The notes under the pieces were generated by a model that worked only from the letters and a program-made list of their open reading frames with translations, searched no databases and was not told the DNA's origin. Both the position numbers and the translations under genes were made by a program. Of a DNA stretch of 64,000 nucleotides, positions 10,255 through 19,169 are shown one piece after another. This stretch comes from CAVSUR01 sp963731285 (GTDB taxonomy: Bacteria > Actinomycetota > Actinomycetes > Streptosporangiales > Streptosporangiaceae): NCBI GenBank assembly GCA_963731285.1, contig CAVSUR010000008.1:1-64000 (forward strand). The letters are read 5' to 3'. Position 1 is the stretch's first letter. Each line of letters starts with the position of its first letter.

Positions 10255-11353
10255 CCGCCGCCGGGGCGGACCGGAACGCCGGGACGGACCCGGCTGCCGG
10301 CCAGGACCCGCACGCCGGCCAGAACCCGGGCACCGCCCGGGACCCGGATACCCGCCGGGGCCGGGACCGCGCGGTGGACGTGTTCCTGGCCGAGACCGTG
10401 TTCATGGACCTGGTCTTCACCGGCCCGGCAGACTGGCCGCGGCCGGGCGCCGAGGTGTACGCGACTGGCTTCGGCGGCGCGCCCGGCGGGAGCGCCAACA
10501 TCGCGGTGGCCCTGGCCCGGCTCGGGCTGGACGTCGGGCTCGGCGCGCTGTTCGGGCAGGACATCTTCGGCAGCTATCTGTGGCGCATCCTGGCCGTCCA
10601 GGAGGGCGTCGACCTGTCCTGGTCGCGGCAGGTGGCCGGCTGGCCGACGCCGCTCACCGTGTCGCTGGCGCACGCCGGTGACCGCAGCATGCTGACCTAC
10701 GCCGAGCCGGCGCCCCCGGCCGGCCGGCGCCGGCCCGGCCGCTGCCCGCGGCGGCCGGTTGTTTCGTGCACCTGGGCGACGCGCTGCCGGACTGGGTGGC
10801 GGCCCTGCGGGCGGCGGGCACCGTCGTGTTCGGCGACGTCAGCTGGGACGAGACCGGCGGGTGGCCGGCGGCGGTGCTGGACCGGCTGGGCGGCGTGGAT
10901 GTGTTCCTGGCCAACGCCGGCGAGGCGATGGCCTACACCCGGTCGCGCTCAGCGGATGCGGCCCTGGAGGCGCTCGCGCCGCGAGCGCCGATTTGCGTCG
11001 TCAAGAACAGCGGCCAGGGCGCCGCCGCGACCGATCGCGCGACGGGCGAGCACGCCAGCGCGCCGGCCATCGAGGTCGACTTGCTCGACCCGACCGGCGC
11101 CGGCGGGGTCTTCGACGCCGCGTTCATCTACGCCACGCTGGCGGGCTGGCCGCTGCCGGAGCGGCTGCGCTTCGGCTGCCTGGCCGCCGGGCTGTCGGTG
11201 CGCCACCGCACCGGCTCGCTGGGCGCGCCGGGCTGGGACGAGATCGCCGCGTGGTGCGCCGATCCGGCAGGCGGCGCGCGGGCCGGCTATGAGTTCCTGG
11301 CCGCCCGCACCCCGCCGGGCCGGCCCGCGCCGCGGTCCGCGCGGGCGCGCTGA
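10251..11353 (+). CDS. PfkB-family carbohydrate kinase (frameshifted)
   Basis: This is a ribokinase/PfkB-fold sugar kinase. It begins at GTG 10251, overlapping the GH4 stop. After a Gly/Asp/Pro-rich N-terminal tail it shows GGAPGGSANIAVALARLG and the catalytic C-terminal motif DPTGAGGVFDAAF, where DTGAGD is usual, so the catalytic-base position reads V-F-D. The frame changes once, between about 10710 and 10740 in a run of GGCCGG repeats, and continues as PLPAAAGCFVHLGDALPDW to 11353. It probably completes the sugar catabolic operon. The degenerate motif leaves activity in doubt. Confidence 0.8.
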
Positions 11354-11566
11354 TCAGCGGCCCGGCCGCTGCCAGCGGCCTCGGTGCACCAGGCCGGCCA
11401 GCTTAGCCGCGGCCGCGCTGGCGCCCGGCTGCGCTCCGTGAAGCGGGAGGCGGGGCCGGCCGCCGACACCGGCGCGGGCCAGGGTCGTGGTGCGCGGGAT
11501 CAGGCGGCTGGGCGGTGTCTGGGGAAGCCCGGGCCTGCGGCCGGCTGATGGACACGGCCGATAGCC

Positions 11567-12400
11567 TCACAGGTCAGCGGCCCCTTGGCGGGCAGCAAGG
11601 CACTGACAGGCGATCGCGGCGGCCGCGACCACGTTCAGGGAGTCCACCCCGGCCGCCAGCGCGCCGGCGGCCATCGGAATGCACACCGCCTCGTCGGCCT
11701 CCCGCAGCCAGTGCGACGACAGGCCGTCGCCTTCGGTGCCCAGCATGAGCGCAGCCCGCTCCTCCAGCTGCACCCGCCCGACCGGCGTCGCCGACTGCTC
11801 CGGGGTCAGCGCCAGCAGCCGGAATCCCGCCGACCGCAGCTCGGCCAGGCCGTCATGCCAGTCGGTCATCCGGGCGTACGGGATGGCGAACACCGCGCCC
11901 ATCGACACCTTGATCGCCCGCCGGTACAGCGGATCAGCGCAGCGCGGCGACAAGATGATCGCGTCCGCGCCCAGCGCCGCCGCGCACCGGAAGATGGCGC
12001 CCACATTCCCGTGGTCAGCAAGATCTTCCAGCACGACGATGCGGCGCGCCCCGGCCAGCATCCCGGCCACCGGCGGCAGCGGGCGGCGCTGCAGCGAGGC
12101 CAGCGCGCCCCGATGCACCTGGTAGCCGGTCAGCGCGCGGGCCACTGGCGCTGGCACGACGTAGACCGGGGCCGCCAGCGAGCCCGTCAGGCCGGCCAGC
12201 GCGGCCAGCCGCTCGCGGGTGACCAGCAGCGAGCGCACCGGGTAGCCGGCCGCGACCGCGCGGCGGATCACCCGGTCGCCCTCGGCGATAAACAGCCCGT
12301 GCCGGGCTTCCAGGCTCCGGCGCAGGTGAACATCGGTGAGGGCGACGAAGTCAGCCAGCCGCGGGTCGTCGGAGCTGTCCACCTCGATCAGGCCGGCCAC
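11567..12400 (-). CDS. TrmH/SpoU-family RNA 2'-O-ribose methyltransferase
   Basis: This is a SAM-dependent SPOUT methyltransferase of 277 aa. It has an N-terminal substrate-binding domain (FIAEGDRVIRRAVAAGYPVRSLL) and the knotted catalytic domain: VVLEDLADHGNVGAIFRCAAALG, then LMLGTEGDGLSS and the C-terminal IPMAAGALAAGVDSLNVV. In the last motif the usual SLNVSVA reads DSLNVVAAAA. The GTG at 12400 is preferred because homology begins there; the open frame extends further upstream without homology. It is oriented against the sugar locus and diverges from the next gene. Confidence 0.85.
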   Translation of the reverse strand: MAGLIEVDSSDDPRLADFVALTDVHLRRSLEARHGLFIAEGDRVIRRAVAAGYPVRSLLVTRERLAALAGLTGSLAAPVYVVPAPVARALTGYQVHRGALASLQRRPLPPVAGMLAGARRIVVLEDLADHGNVGAIFRCAAALGADAIILSPRCADPLYRRAIKVSMGAVFAIPYARMTDWHDGLAELRSAGFRLLALTPEQSATPVGRVQLEERAALMLGTEGDGLSSHWLREADEAVCIPMAAGALAAGVDSLNVVAAAAIACQCLAARQGAADL

Positions 12401-12475
12401 AGCGACAGTCTGGCCGGCCCGGGCGCGCCCTATTCGGTAAAGTCCTGGCCCAGCACCGCAGGATCGAGGGGAGCC

Positions 12476-14239
12476 GTGACCGCACAGCCGCCGCGGACCG
12501 CCGGGGCTGGCCGCCGCCGCGGCGCGGGCACCCCCGTCCTGGCCGTGCTGGCCGTCCTCATCCCGGTCCTGCTGATGGCGGTGCTGACCGCTCGCATCGT
12601 GCTCGCGCGCACCTCGTGCGAGGTGCATCCGGTGCTGCTCAACGTGGCGGTGACCGCCGATCTCGCGCCCGCCGTGGACCAGGTGGCCCGGCTGTACAAC
12701 CGTCAGCAGCACCAGGCCGGCGGCCGGTGCGCCCAGGTCCAGGTCACCGAGGCCGACCCCGCGGCCGTGGCCGGCGTGCTCGACGGCCAGCATCCCCGGC
12801 CCGGGCTGCCCGCGGCGGGGGCGTGGATCCCGGACTCAAGCCTGTGGGTCGCCGTCGCGCGCAGGTTCCCGGCCGGGGCGCAGGCCATCCGGACGGCCGG
12901 CATTACCGTCGCCAGGTCGCCGCTGCTGCTCGCGATGCCTGCCGCTGCCGCAGCCCGGACGCCGGAGTTCGGCGCCGCCGTCAACTGGAGATTCCTGCTG
13001 CCCGCGTCGGCGGGCGGCCCTCCGGCCGACGTCGGGCTGCGGGTCGAGCTGCCCGACCCGGCGGACAGCTCGGTCGGCCTGGCCGCCCTGATCCAGATCA
13101 GCCGGGCGCTCGGCGCCTCCGCCCAGGCGCGGACCGCGCTCGCGGAATTCATCCTGACCTCGCGGTTCACCACCGCGCTCAACAACCAGGCGGCACTGGC
13201 CTCCTTCGCCAGCCTGGCCGCCCCGCCACTGCGCCAGAACCCGGTGACGATCACCACCGAGCAGGCCGTGATCGCCTACGACCGGGCGCATCCCGCCGTG
13301 CCGCTGACCGCCCGGTACCCGGCCGGCGCCGACCGGCTGCTCGGCACCCCCGAGCTGGACTACCCGTATGTACTGACCACCGCCGATCCGCAGCTGGCCC
13401 AGGTGGCCAGGCAGTTCGGGCAGGCGCTGCGGGGCAGTTACGCGACCTCGGTGATCCGGTATCACGGGTTCCGGTCGGCGCGCGGCACCCCGGACACGCT
13501 GCCAGCCGGGGACGGCCTGCGCGGCCAGCTGCTGACCGTCGCCGAGCCGGCCACCGCCGGCCAGGCCCAGGCCACCCTGGAGACCTGGGATAAGGCCCGC
13601 CTCGGCTCCAACGACCTGACCATTGTGGACACCTCGGCGGCAATGGGCAAGCCGAGCGGCATCCCGGGATGGTCCAGCGAGACCGAGGCCGCCGCGACCG
13701 CGAACCTCGGGCTCGAGCTGTTCTCCGCCAGCACCCGGATGGGCCTGTGGCAGTTCTCCTACCGGCTGTCCGGCCAGCAGCCCTACCGCCAGCTCGTGCC
13801 GATCGGGCCGCTGGCCGCGCCGGTCGGCCTGATCAGCCGCCGCCAGCAGCTGGAGCAGGCCGACAAGACGCTGCGGGCCAGCCCGTCCGCCCCGGCCGCG
13901 CTGCACGACACGATCCTGGCCTCCTACGAGAAGCTGCTGCACGATTACCAGCCGGGAGATGCGAACACGCTGATCGTGCTGACCTCCGGCGTCGACGACG
14001 CGCCCGGCGACATGTCACTGGGCCGCCTGCTGAGCCGCCTGCGGGCGCTGTACAACCCGAACAAGCGGGTGGAGATCGTGGCGCTGCAGTTCGGCACGGC
14101 CGGCGACTATCCCGCGCTGAAGCAGATCGCCGGGATCACCGGCGGCCTCGCCTATCTGATCAGAAGCCCGCAGCAGGTCACCAGGGCATTCTTCGGAGGG
14201 GTCGGTAACCGGACATGCGATCCCAGTTGTTCTGGGTAG
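12476..14239 (+). CDS. Membrane-anchored solute-binding domain plus VWA domain protein
   Basis: This 587-aa protein starts at GTG 12476 behind GAGGGGA. One membrane segment (about residues 18-43) is followed by an extracellular type-2 solute-binding-like domain (LNVAVTADLAPAVDQVARLYN) and, from about residue 380, a von Willebrand A domain. The metal-adhesion site is altered: D385-T-S-A-A instead of DxSxS, and LTSGVDD where TDG is common. Such fusions recur in actinobacteria with unknown ligands. It is monocistronic between divergent and convergent neighbours. Confidence 0.8.
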   Translation: MTAQPPRTAGAGRRRGAGTPVLAVLAVLIPVLLMAVLTARIVLARTSCEVHPVLLNVAVTADLAPAVDQVARLYNRQQHQAGGRCAQVQVTEADPAAVAGVLDGQHPRPGLPAAGAWIPDSSLWVAVARRFPAGAQAIRTAGITVARSPLLLAMPAAAAARTPEFGAAVNWRFLLPASAGGPPADVGLRVELPDPADSSVGLAALIQISRALGASAQARTALAEFILTSRFTTALNNQAALASFASLAAPPLRQNPVTITTEQAVIAYDRAHPAVPLTARYPAGADRLLGTPELDYPYVLTTADPQLAQVARQFGQALRGSYATSVIRYHGFRSARGTPDTLPAGDGLRGQLLTVAEPATAGQAQATLETWDKARLGSNDLTIVDTSAAMGKPSGIPGWSSETEAAATANLGLELFSASTRMGLWQFSYRLSGQQPYRQLVPIGPLAAPVGLISRRQQLEQADKTLRASPSAPAALHDTILASYEKLLHDYQPGDANTLIVLTSGVDDAPGDMSLGRLLSRLRALYNPNKRVEIVALQFGTAGDYPALKQIAGITGGLAYLIRSPQQVTRAFFGGVGNRTCDPSCSG

Positions 14240-14317
14240 CCAGCGGAGCACGTCAGGAATCCGGGCAATTCCGCCGCGGCGTGTGAACCTAGTCCGCGCC
14301 CGGCGCGTCATCTTGGT

Positions 14318-14352
14318 GTGGGGCCCGGCGAGAGCGGGGCGCCGGGCCCCAC
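14318..14352. terminator. Bidirectional terminator-like hairpin
   Basis: A perfect 13-bp inverted repeat (arms 14318-14330 and 14340-14352, 9-nt loop) lies between two convergent genes ending at 14239 and 14404. There is no long T-run, as is common for actinobacterial terminators. It can serve both strands. Confidence 0.75.
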
Positions 14353-14403
14353 ATGCCAGTCCCTGGATGCCGGCCACCCTGTGGTCGATGCCCAGAGCCC
14401 GGA

Positions 14404-15507
14404 TCAGCTGGACAGCTGCCCGTCGAGCAGCCGGTGCGCCCGCTCGATGAGCACCGGAACCGCCTGGCCCTCCAGCTCGAATCCCTCGCCGACCGTCTTG
14501 TGCTGCAAGAACCGGGCATGGATGCCCTCGAGCACCACCGCGAGCTTGAAGCACCCGAACGCCGTGTAGTAGCTGATGCCGGAGATGTCGCGGCCGGTGA
14601 GCCCGGCGTACCTGGCCGCTAGCTCCGCCCGGGTGAAAAACCCCGGGCGGGCGCTCACCGACGCTCCGATGTTGATCTCCAGCCATTCTTGCTCGCCCGG
14701 GTCGGCCCAGTACATGAGCGTGAGCCCGAGATCGGCCAGCGGGTCGCCGAGGGTGGACATCTCCCAGTCGATCACGGCCGCCACCGCCGGGCGCTCGCCG
14801 AGTGTCACCAGCATGTTGTCGAGCCGGAAGTCGCCGTGCACCAGCGTGCCCTCGCCCGACTCGGGCAGCCCGGCGCCCAGCCGCTCCACCAGCCGGTCGT
14901 AGCCGGGCATCGGCCTGGTGCTGGACAGTTCCCACTGCCGCTGCCACCGCGCGAACTGGCGGGCCAGGTAGCCGTCCGGGCGGCCGAAATCGCGCAGTCC
15001 GGCGGCGTCGAGGTCCACCGCGTGGATGGCCGCCAGCATCTGGGCCAGCAATTCCGACAGCTGCCGCCCCTGGCCGGGCGTCAGCCGCTCGCCGTCGTCG
15101 GCGGTGCGCAGCACGACGCCAGGGGCGAACTCCATCAGGTAAAACGGGGCCCCGATGATCTCGGTGTCGGAGCAGAGCGCCACCGGGTGCGGCACCGGCA
15201 CGGCCGTGGCGTCCAGCGCGGCCAGCACCCGGTACTCGCGGGCCATGTCGTGCGCGGTGGGCAGCACATGCCCGAGGGGCGGCCGCCGCAGCACCAGCGT
15301 GCCGCCGCTGAGATCCAGCCGGTAGGTGAGGTTGGAGCGGCCTCCGGCGATCAGCGTCACGCCGCGCAGCTGGCCGGCCCCGGCCGCTGCCTCATTGCGG
15401 TTGATCCAGGCCGCCAGCCGGCCGGGGTCCTCGACACCGGGAACGGGCGGACCGCCGGAAGCACCCGGAACGCCGGAAGCACCGGGCGCGCCGATGTCAG
15501 AACTCAC
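14404..15507 (-). CDS. APH-fold phosphotransferase (ACAD10/11-like)
   Basis: This is an aminoglycoside-phosphotransferase-fold kinase of 367 aa. Seen are the nucleotide-binding start (GGRSNLTYRLDLSGGTLVLRR in outline), the catalytic loop HGDFRLDNML and the metal segment VIDWEMSTLGDPLADLG. This subgroup resembles the kinase domain of ACAD10/11 and is often linked to acyl-CoA metabolism, but no acyl-CoA gene is visible here. The first 25 residues are low-complexity Gly/Ala/Pro repeats. It is convergent with the VWA gene. Confidence 0.88.
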   Translation of the reverse strand: MSSDIGAPGASGVPGASGGPPVPGVEDPGRLAAWINRNEAAAGAGQLRGVTLIAGGRSNLTYRLDLSGGTLVLRRPPLGHVLPTAHDMAREYRVLAALDATAVPVPHPVALCSDTEIIGAPFYLMEFAPGVVLRTADDGERLTPGQGRQLSELLAQMLAAIHAVDLDAAGLRDFGRPDGYLARQFARWQRQWELSSTRPMPGYDRLVERLGAGLPESGEGTLVHGDFRLDNMLVTLGERPAVAAVIDWEMSTLGDPLADLGLTLMYWADPGEQEWLEINIGASVSARPGFFTRAELAARYAGLTGRDISGISYYTAFGCFKLAVVLEGIHARFLQHKTVGEGFELEGQAVPVLIERAHRLLDGQLSS

Positions 15508-15602
15508 TGCGGCTCCTCACCTGGACCGTGCTGACCGCGCCGGAGATTGCGCAGCTGTCCCAATAATCCCGTGCCGGTGGCCCAGTTACACCAGGGCTGG
15601 AC

Positions 15603-15646
15603 TATTTGGCTGCCCTGACGTAGGTATTTGGCTGCCCTGACGTAGG
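15603..15646. repeat. Two tandem copies of a 22-bp unit
   Basis: A 22-bp unit beginning TATTTGGCTG is present twice head to tail (15603-15624 and 15625-15646), followed by the first three bases of a third copy. It lies between a divergent gene pair. It looks like a small replication-slippage duplication; no spacer structure suggests CRISPR. Confidence 0.8.
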
Positions 15647-15695
15647 TATGGAGAGCTGGGGCGCCAGAGGTCTCGACCACTGAAGGGACCGGAGC

Positions 15696-16260
15696 TTGAG
15701 TGATGCATGGATGCACGGCGCCAGCCAGCTCAGGGCAGCCGCGGACGGCGGACCGTTATACGGGGGCGCCCCCAGGGTGGTCTGGCTGACCCTGGAAGCG
15801 GACCCGATGACCGTGTCGGCCAGGTCCGCCGCCGAGTGGCTGGCCATGCTCGGACGGGCCCCGCACCTGGTCTGGAACCCGGTGGCCGGAGAGGTCGCCC
15901 AGCTGGTCTCGATCGTGCGGGGCGGCCGCATGCTCGGCTGCCCCGAGGGGCTGCGCCTGGCCGACCCGGCGGGGACCGCAGCCGGCCGGGGCGCCGGAGC
16001 CGTTCCCCTACGCGATGGCCGCCCGGCGTGATCACAGGCTCTGGGCCCGCGGCGGCCAGTTCGGGGTCTCCCAGGTCCCCTGCCCCGGCGCGGGCGGCCC
16101 GGGGGCGCTGGACATCGCCCGGCTGACTGGCTGCGGCCCGGGCACTGCGCCGCCTGATGCCATGACGTGCGGGCACGGGCTTCGGCACGAGCACGGCGAT
16201 CTTGACGAGGTACTGGTTGTGCCGGGCAGTGACTGCGCCCCGCTGAGCCGGGCCAGCTGA
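15696..16260 (+). pseudogene. Hypothetical actinobacterial protein with a central deletion
   Basis: The first part (WLTLEADPMTVSARSAAEW, then APHLVWNPVAGEVAQLV) reads from the ATG at 15696. A later part in another frame (APEPFPYAMAARRDHRLWAR, then GGQFGVSQVPCPG) continues to 16260. The frame change falls at about 15965-16000. From memory of similar actinobacterial proteins, the segment expected between these two blocks is missing, so a deletion plus frame loss is more likely than one read error. Function is unknown; the family has no confirmed activity that I can name. Confidence 0.5.
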
Positions 16261-16339
16261 GCCGGACGGCTGAGCGGGCCAACCGGGCGGCGGGCTGAGC
16301 GACGTTCAGTCCGGCTGCCGCCCGGTACCGTAGGACGGC

Positions 16340-17032
16340 ATGAGCACCCCCGCGCGGCTGTCTGCCACCCCGCGTACCACGCTGCGCCGGCTGCGCGAGC
16401 GCGGCCGGACCGACCGGGCCGAGCTGTACGCGGTGCTGGACGCGGGGCTCGTCTGCCACCTGGGCGTGGTGGTCGACGGCACCCCAGTCGTGCTGCCGAC
16501 CGGATACGGGCGGATCGAGGACACGCTGTACCTGCACGGCTCGTCGGCCAACCAGGCGCTGCTGGCCGCCGACGGGCAGCAGGCCTGCGTCACGGTCACC
16601 CACCTGGACGGCGTGGTCTGCGCTCGCGCGGTCTTCCACCACTCGATGAACTACCGCAGCGCGGTCGCGTTCGGCACCGCGCGGCTGGTCACCGGGGACG
16701 ACGAGCGACTCGCGGCGCTGGCCGCCGTCACCGAGCAGCTCGCGCCGGGACGGTGGGAGCACGCCAGGCCGCCGACCCGCAAGGAGCTGGCCGCCACCGC
16801 CGTGCTGGCGCTGCCGCTGGCCGAGGCGTCGGTCAAGGTCAGGACCGGGCCGCCCAAGGACGACCCGGAGGACTACGCCGGCGACATCTGGGCCGGGGTC
16901 ATCCCGGCGCGGCTGGCGTTCGGCGAGCCGCAGCCCGACCCGGACCTGCGGCCGGGCGTCGGCGTGCCCGCGCATATCAGCGCGATGGCGCGGCGGCGTA
17001 CCGGAGGTGAACTGCCGGGACCGCTGGCCTAG
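16340..17032 (+). CDS. Pyridoxamine 5'-phosphate oxidase-family flavin-binding protein
   Basis: This is a split-barrel FMN-binding protein of 230 aa. Family features are a short N-terminal helix, GLVCHLGVVVDGTPVVLPTG, LYLHGSSANQALLAA and the SVKVRTGPPKDDPEDY segment. Relatives include heme- or F420-interacting and nitroimidazole-type proteins, so a precise reaction is not assigned. It starts at ATG and lies nine bases upstream of the oligoribonuclease gene, which may be co-transcribed. Confidence 0.85.
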   Translation: MSTPARLSATPRTTLRRLRERGRTDRAELYAVLDAGLVCHLGVVVDGTPVVLPTGYGRIEDTLYLHGSSANQALLAADGQQACVTVTHLDGVVCARAVFHHSMNYRSAVAFGTARLVTGDDERLAALAAVTEQLAPGRWEHARPPTRKELAATAVLALPLAEASVKVRTGPPKDDPEDYAGDIWAGVIPARLAFGEPQPDPDLRPGVGVPAHISAMARRRTGGELPGPLA

Positions 17033-17041
17033 GCTGGCGGG

Positions 17042-17770
17042 ATGACTGACCAGCTCGTCTGGATCGACTGCGAGATGACCGGCCTGAATCTGAGCCGGGA
17101 TGCCCTGGTGGAGATCGCGTGCATTGTGACCGACAGCGAGCTGGTCGCGACGGACGAGGGCATCGACATCATCATCAAGCCGCCGGCGCAGGCGCTGGCC
17201 GGCATGCCGGACGTGGTCAGGGAGATGCACACCACCTCGGGACTGCTGGCCGAGCTGGACGGCGGCGTCACGGTCGCGCAGGCGCAGCAGCAGGTGCTGG
17301 ACTACCTGCGCACCCACGTGCCCGAATCACGCAAGGTGCCGTTGTGCGGCAACTCGATCGCCACCGACCGGATGTTCATCGCCCGGGATATGCCCGAGCT
17401 GGACGCCTTCCTGCACTACCGCATGGTGGACGTGTCCAGCGTCAAGGAGCTGGCCCGCCGCTGGTACCCGCGCGCCTATTTCGCCAGCCCGCCCAAGCAC
17501 GGCGGGCACCGCGCGCTGGCCGACATCCGGGAGAGCATCCAGGAGCTGCGCTACTACCGGGAGGCGATCTTCGTGCCGCCGCCGGGGCCAGACTCTGGCG
17601 TGGCCCGGCAGATCGCCGCGCGGCACGGCGGCCAGGAGCCGGCTGCGGCCGCTCAGGCCACAGCCGCAGCTGAGAACGGGCAAGCACCTCCCGCGGGCGG
17701 GACCGCTGCCACGAGCACGGCGGTGGCCGGGCAAACTGGCGCAGAGGGCGAAACCGGTTCTGCCCGGTAA
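17042..17770 (+). CDS. orn: Oligoribonuclease
   Basis: This is a 3'-5' exoribonuclease of the DEDDh group that degrades the last di- to penta-ribonucleotides in RNA turnover, including pGpG. Asp9 and Glu11 (WIDCEMTGLN), a further Asp in NSIATDRMF, and the His-Asp pair in HRALADIRESI are visible. The conserved core ends near residue 185. A Ala/Thr/Gly-rich tail brings it to 242 aa, longer than the usual 180-200. tRNA-His follows on the same strand. Confidence 0.95.
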   Translation: MTDQLVWIDCEMTGLNLSRDALVEIACIVTDSELVATDEGIDIIIKPPAQALAGMPDVVREMHTTSGLLAELDGGVTVAQAQQQVLDYLRTHVPESRKVPLCGNSIATDRMFIARDMPELDAFLHYRMVDVSSVKELARRWYPRAYFASPPKHGGHRALADIRESIQELRYYREAIFVPPPGPDSGVARQIAARHGGQEPAAAAQATAAAENGQAPPAGGTAATSTAVAGQTGAEGETGSAR

Positions 17771-17821
17771 GCGCGGCCCGGTATGCTGCCTGAAGCCGCG
17801 GAGCACGCAGGCCGCGGCCAT

Positions 17822-17896
17822 GGTGGGCGTAGCTCAGCTGGTTAGAGCGCCAGGTTGTGGTCCTGGATGTCGCGGGTTCGAATCCCGTCGCTCACC
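17822..17896 (+). tRNA. tRNA-His (GTG)
   Basis: The cloverleaf is complete. The acceptor pairs GTGGGCG with CGCTCAC. The anticodon stem CCAGG/CCTGG encloses loop TTGTGGT, giving anticodon GTG. The T arm contains GGTTCGAATCC. The G at 17822 is the extra 5' G (G-1) diagnostic of histidine tRNA, opposite C73. CCA is not encoded. Confidence 0.95.
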
Positions 17897-18225
17897 CGAG
17901 TGAAATCGCAGGTCAGCGGCCTCGGCCGGGATCACGGCCTGGGCTTCTTGCTGGGTATGTCCGATTTTGGGAGCGGATTGGGAGCCGATCTTTCCCTACG
18001 CCGCCTCCCGATCGTGCGAGCCCGGCGGCTAGCGCTGATGGCGGCCCAAACTCCAGACCGTGGAGCACTTCGGCGCTGTCCGTGGCGCCGATCTCCGACC
18101 AGACAGCGGTCCCAAGCGGGAAGGCGGGCCATCCGGACAGGCCGAAGTAGGCGGCCCCTGATGTTGCGCGGCTCATGCTGCGCGAATTCGCCCTGATCTA
18201 CGGCATGACTGGTCCGTAGTCCGAA
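17897..18225. other. Gene-free stretch after tRNA-His
   Basis: No reading frame with recognisable protein features was found. The stretch leads into transposase remnants, so it is probably eroded mobile-element DNA. No second copy of the tRNA-His 3' end was seen in the window. Confidence 0.4.
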
Positions 18226-18348
18226 CAAGCCGCCTTCGCAGAAAGAGCCCAGCCGTGCTCACGCCCGGCTGCGCGCCCCCGGCGAGCGCGGCAACGCCCA
18301 GCTCAAGACCTCGCATATCCTGCGCAAGCTCCGCTGCTGCCCCTGGCG
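18226..18348 (+). pseudogene. C-terminal fragment of an IS5-type (DDE_Tnp_4) transposase
   Basis: In one frame the sequence reads PSQKEPSRAHARLRAPGERG, then NAQLKTSHILRKLRCCPW. This is the characteristic end of DDE_Tnp_4 transposases (catalytic Glu helix region, RxPGERxNAQLK). There is no start and no upstream domain. It abuts an unrelated IS630 fragment at about 18349. Confidence 0.65.
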
Positions 18349-18351
18349 AGC

Positions 18352-18723
18352 CAGGAGTTCCTCGCGTTCCTGCGGCAGGTCACCCGCGCCTACCCGGGCC
18401 GCCAGCTGCACCTGGTCATGGACAACTACGCCGCGCACAAGCACCCCGAAGTCCGGGCCTGGCTGACCGCCCATCCCCGGGTGAGCGTGCACTTCACCCC
18501 GACCCACGCCTCCTGGATGAACCTCGTGGAAGTCTGGTTCTCGATCATCGAGCGGCAGGCCATCCACCGCGGCAGCTTCACCAGCGTCAAAGACCTCAAC
18601 GCCAAGATCCGCGCCTTCATCACCGGCTGGAACGACCGCGCGCACCCCTTCACCTGGACCAGAACACCCGAACAGGTCCTCGCCAAAGCCAACCGTAAAA
18701 AGACCTCAGACGCGGGGCACTAG
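18352..18723 (+). pseudogene. C-terminal fragment of an IS630-family transposase
   Basis: The open frame encodes EFLAFLRQVTRAYPGRQLHL, then VMDNYAAHKH, TPTHASWMNLVEVWFSIIER and KIRAFITGWNDRAHPFTWT. These hold the second and third acidic residues of the IS630 DDE site (Asp in VMDNYAAH and Glu in NLVEVWFS). The N-terminal half is missing, replaced by the IS5-type fragment, so it cannot be active. The terminal stop is intact. Confidence 0.85.
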
Positions 18724-18977
18724 TCGCGCCACGCAGCGCCAGAGATCCGGATGCTGACATGACGCCATTCTCCACGGCACGCCAGACGGGCGAGGCTCGC
18801 CGAGCGGACCGACTCACGCGCTCATTCGTCGGCCGGGACCACATCCGCTCGTAGCCGCGACGGTGCGCCGTTCTCGCATGACGGTGAGGATCTCGCCGGG
18901 CGTGGGCGCCGCGGGCGATCCCGCGAGACAATGGCTCTGGCTGGGTGCTGAGCCAGAACCCCGGCCTGGAGGAGGAT

Positions 18978-19169
18978 ATGGCCATGGGCGAGCGAGAGCA
19001 GGCGCCGGGCAGCTCCGGCGAGAAGCCAGGCCACCGCCCCGAGGCGCTGGACGAGGCCCGCGAGGCTGCCTTGATGCGGGAGATTCTGCGTAGGCAAGAA
19101 CAGCACCGCGAAGGCGGGGTTGAGCCCGGGCTCGACGAGATGGACGAAGATCCCAGACCGGAGGCATAG
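18978..19169 (+). CDS. Small charged hypothetical protein
   Basis: A 63-aa frame starts at ATG 18978 behind a strong GGAGGAGG site. It is rich in Glu, Arg and Gln (LMREILRRQEQHREGG) and probably helical, with no membrane segment or cysteine. It stands alone in a decayed region. The ribosome site is the main argument that it is real. Confidence 0.45.
   Translation: MAMGEREQAPGSSGEKPGHRPEALDEAREAALMREILRRQEQHREGGVEPGLDEMDEDPRPEA

Noticed and set aside
14289..14519. Minus-strand ORF at the end of the phosphotransferase gene
   Set aside because: It covers the terminator hairpin and is a frame shadow.
15603..15646. Possible CRISPR array
   Set aside because: Two adjacent copies without spacers; a tandem duplication. 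No array was seen anywhere in the window.
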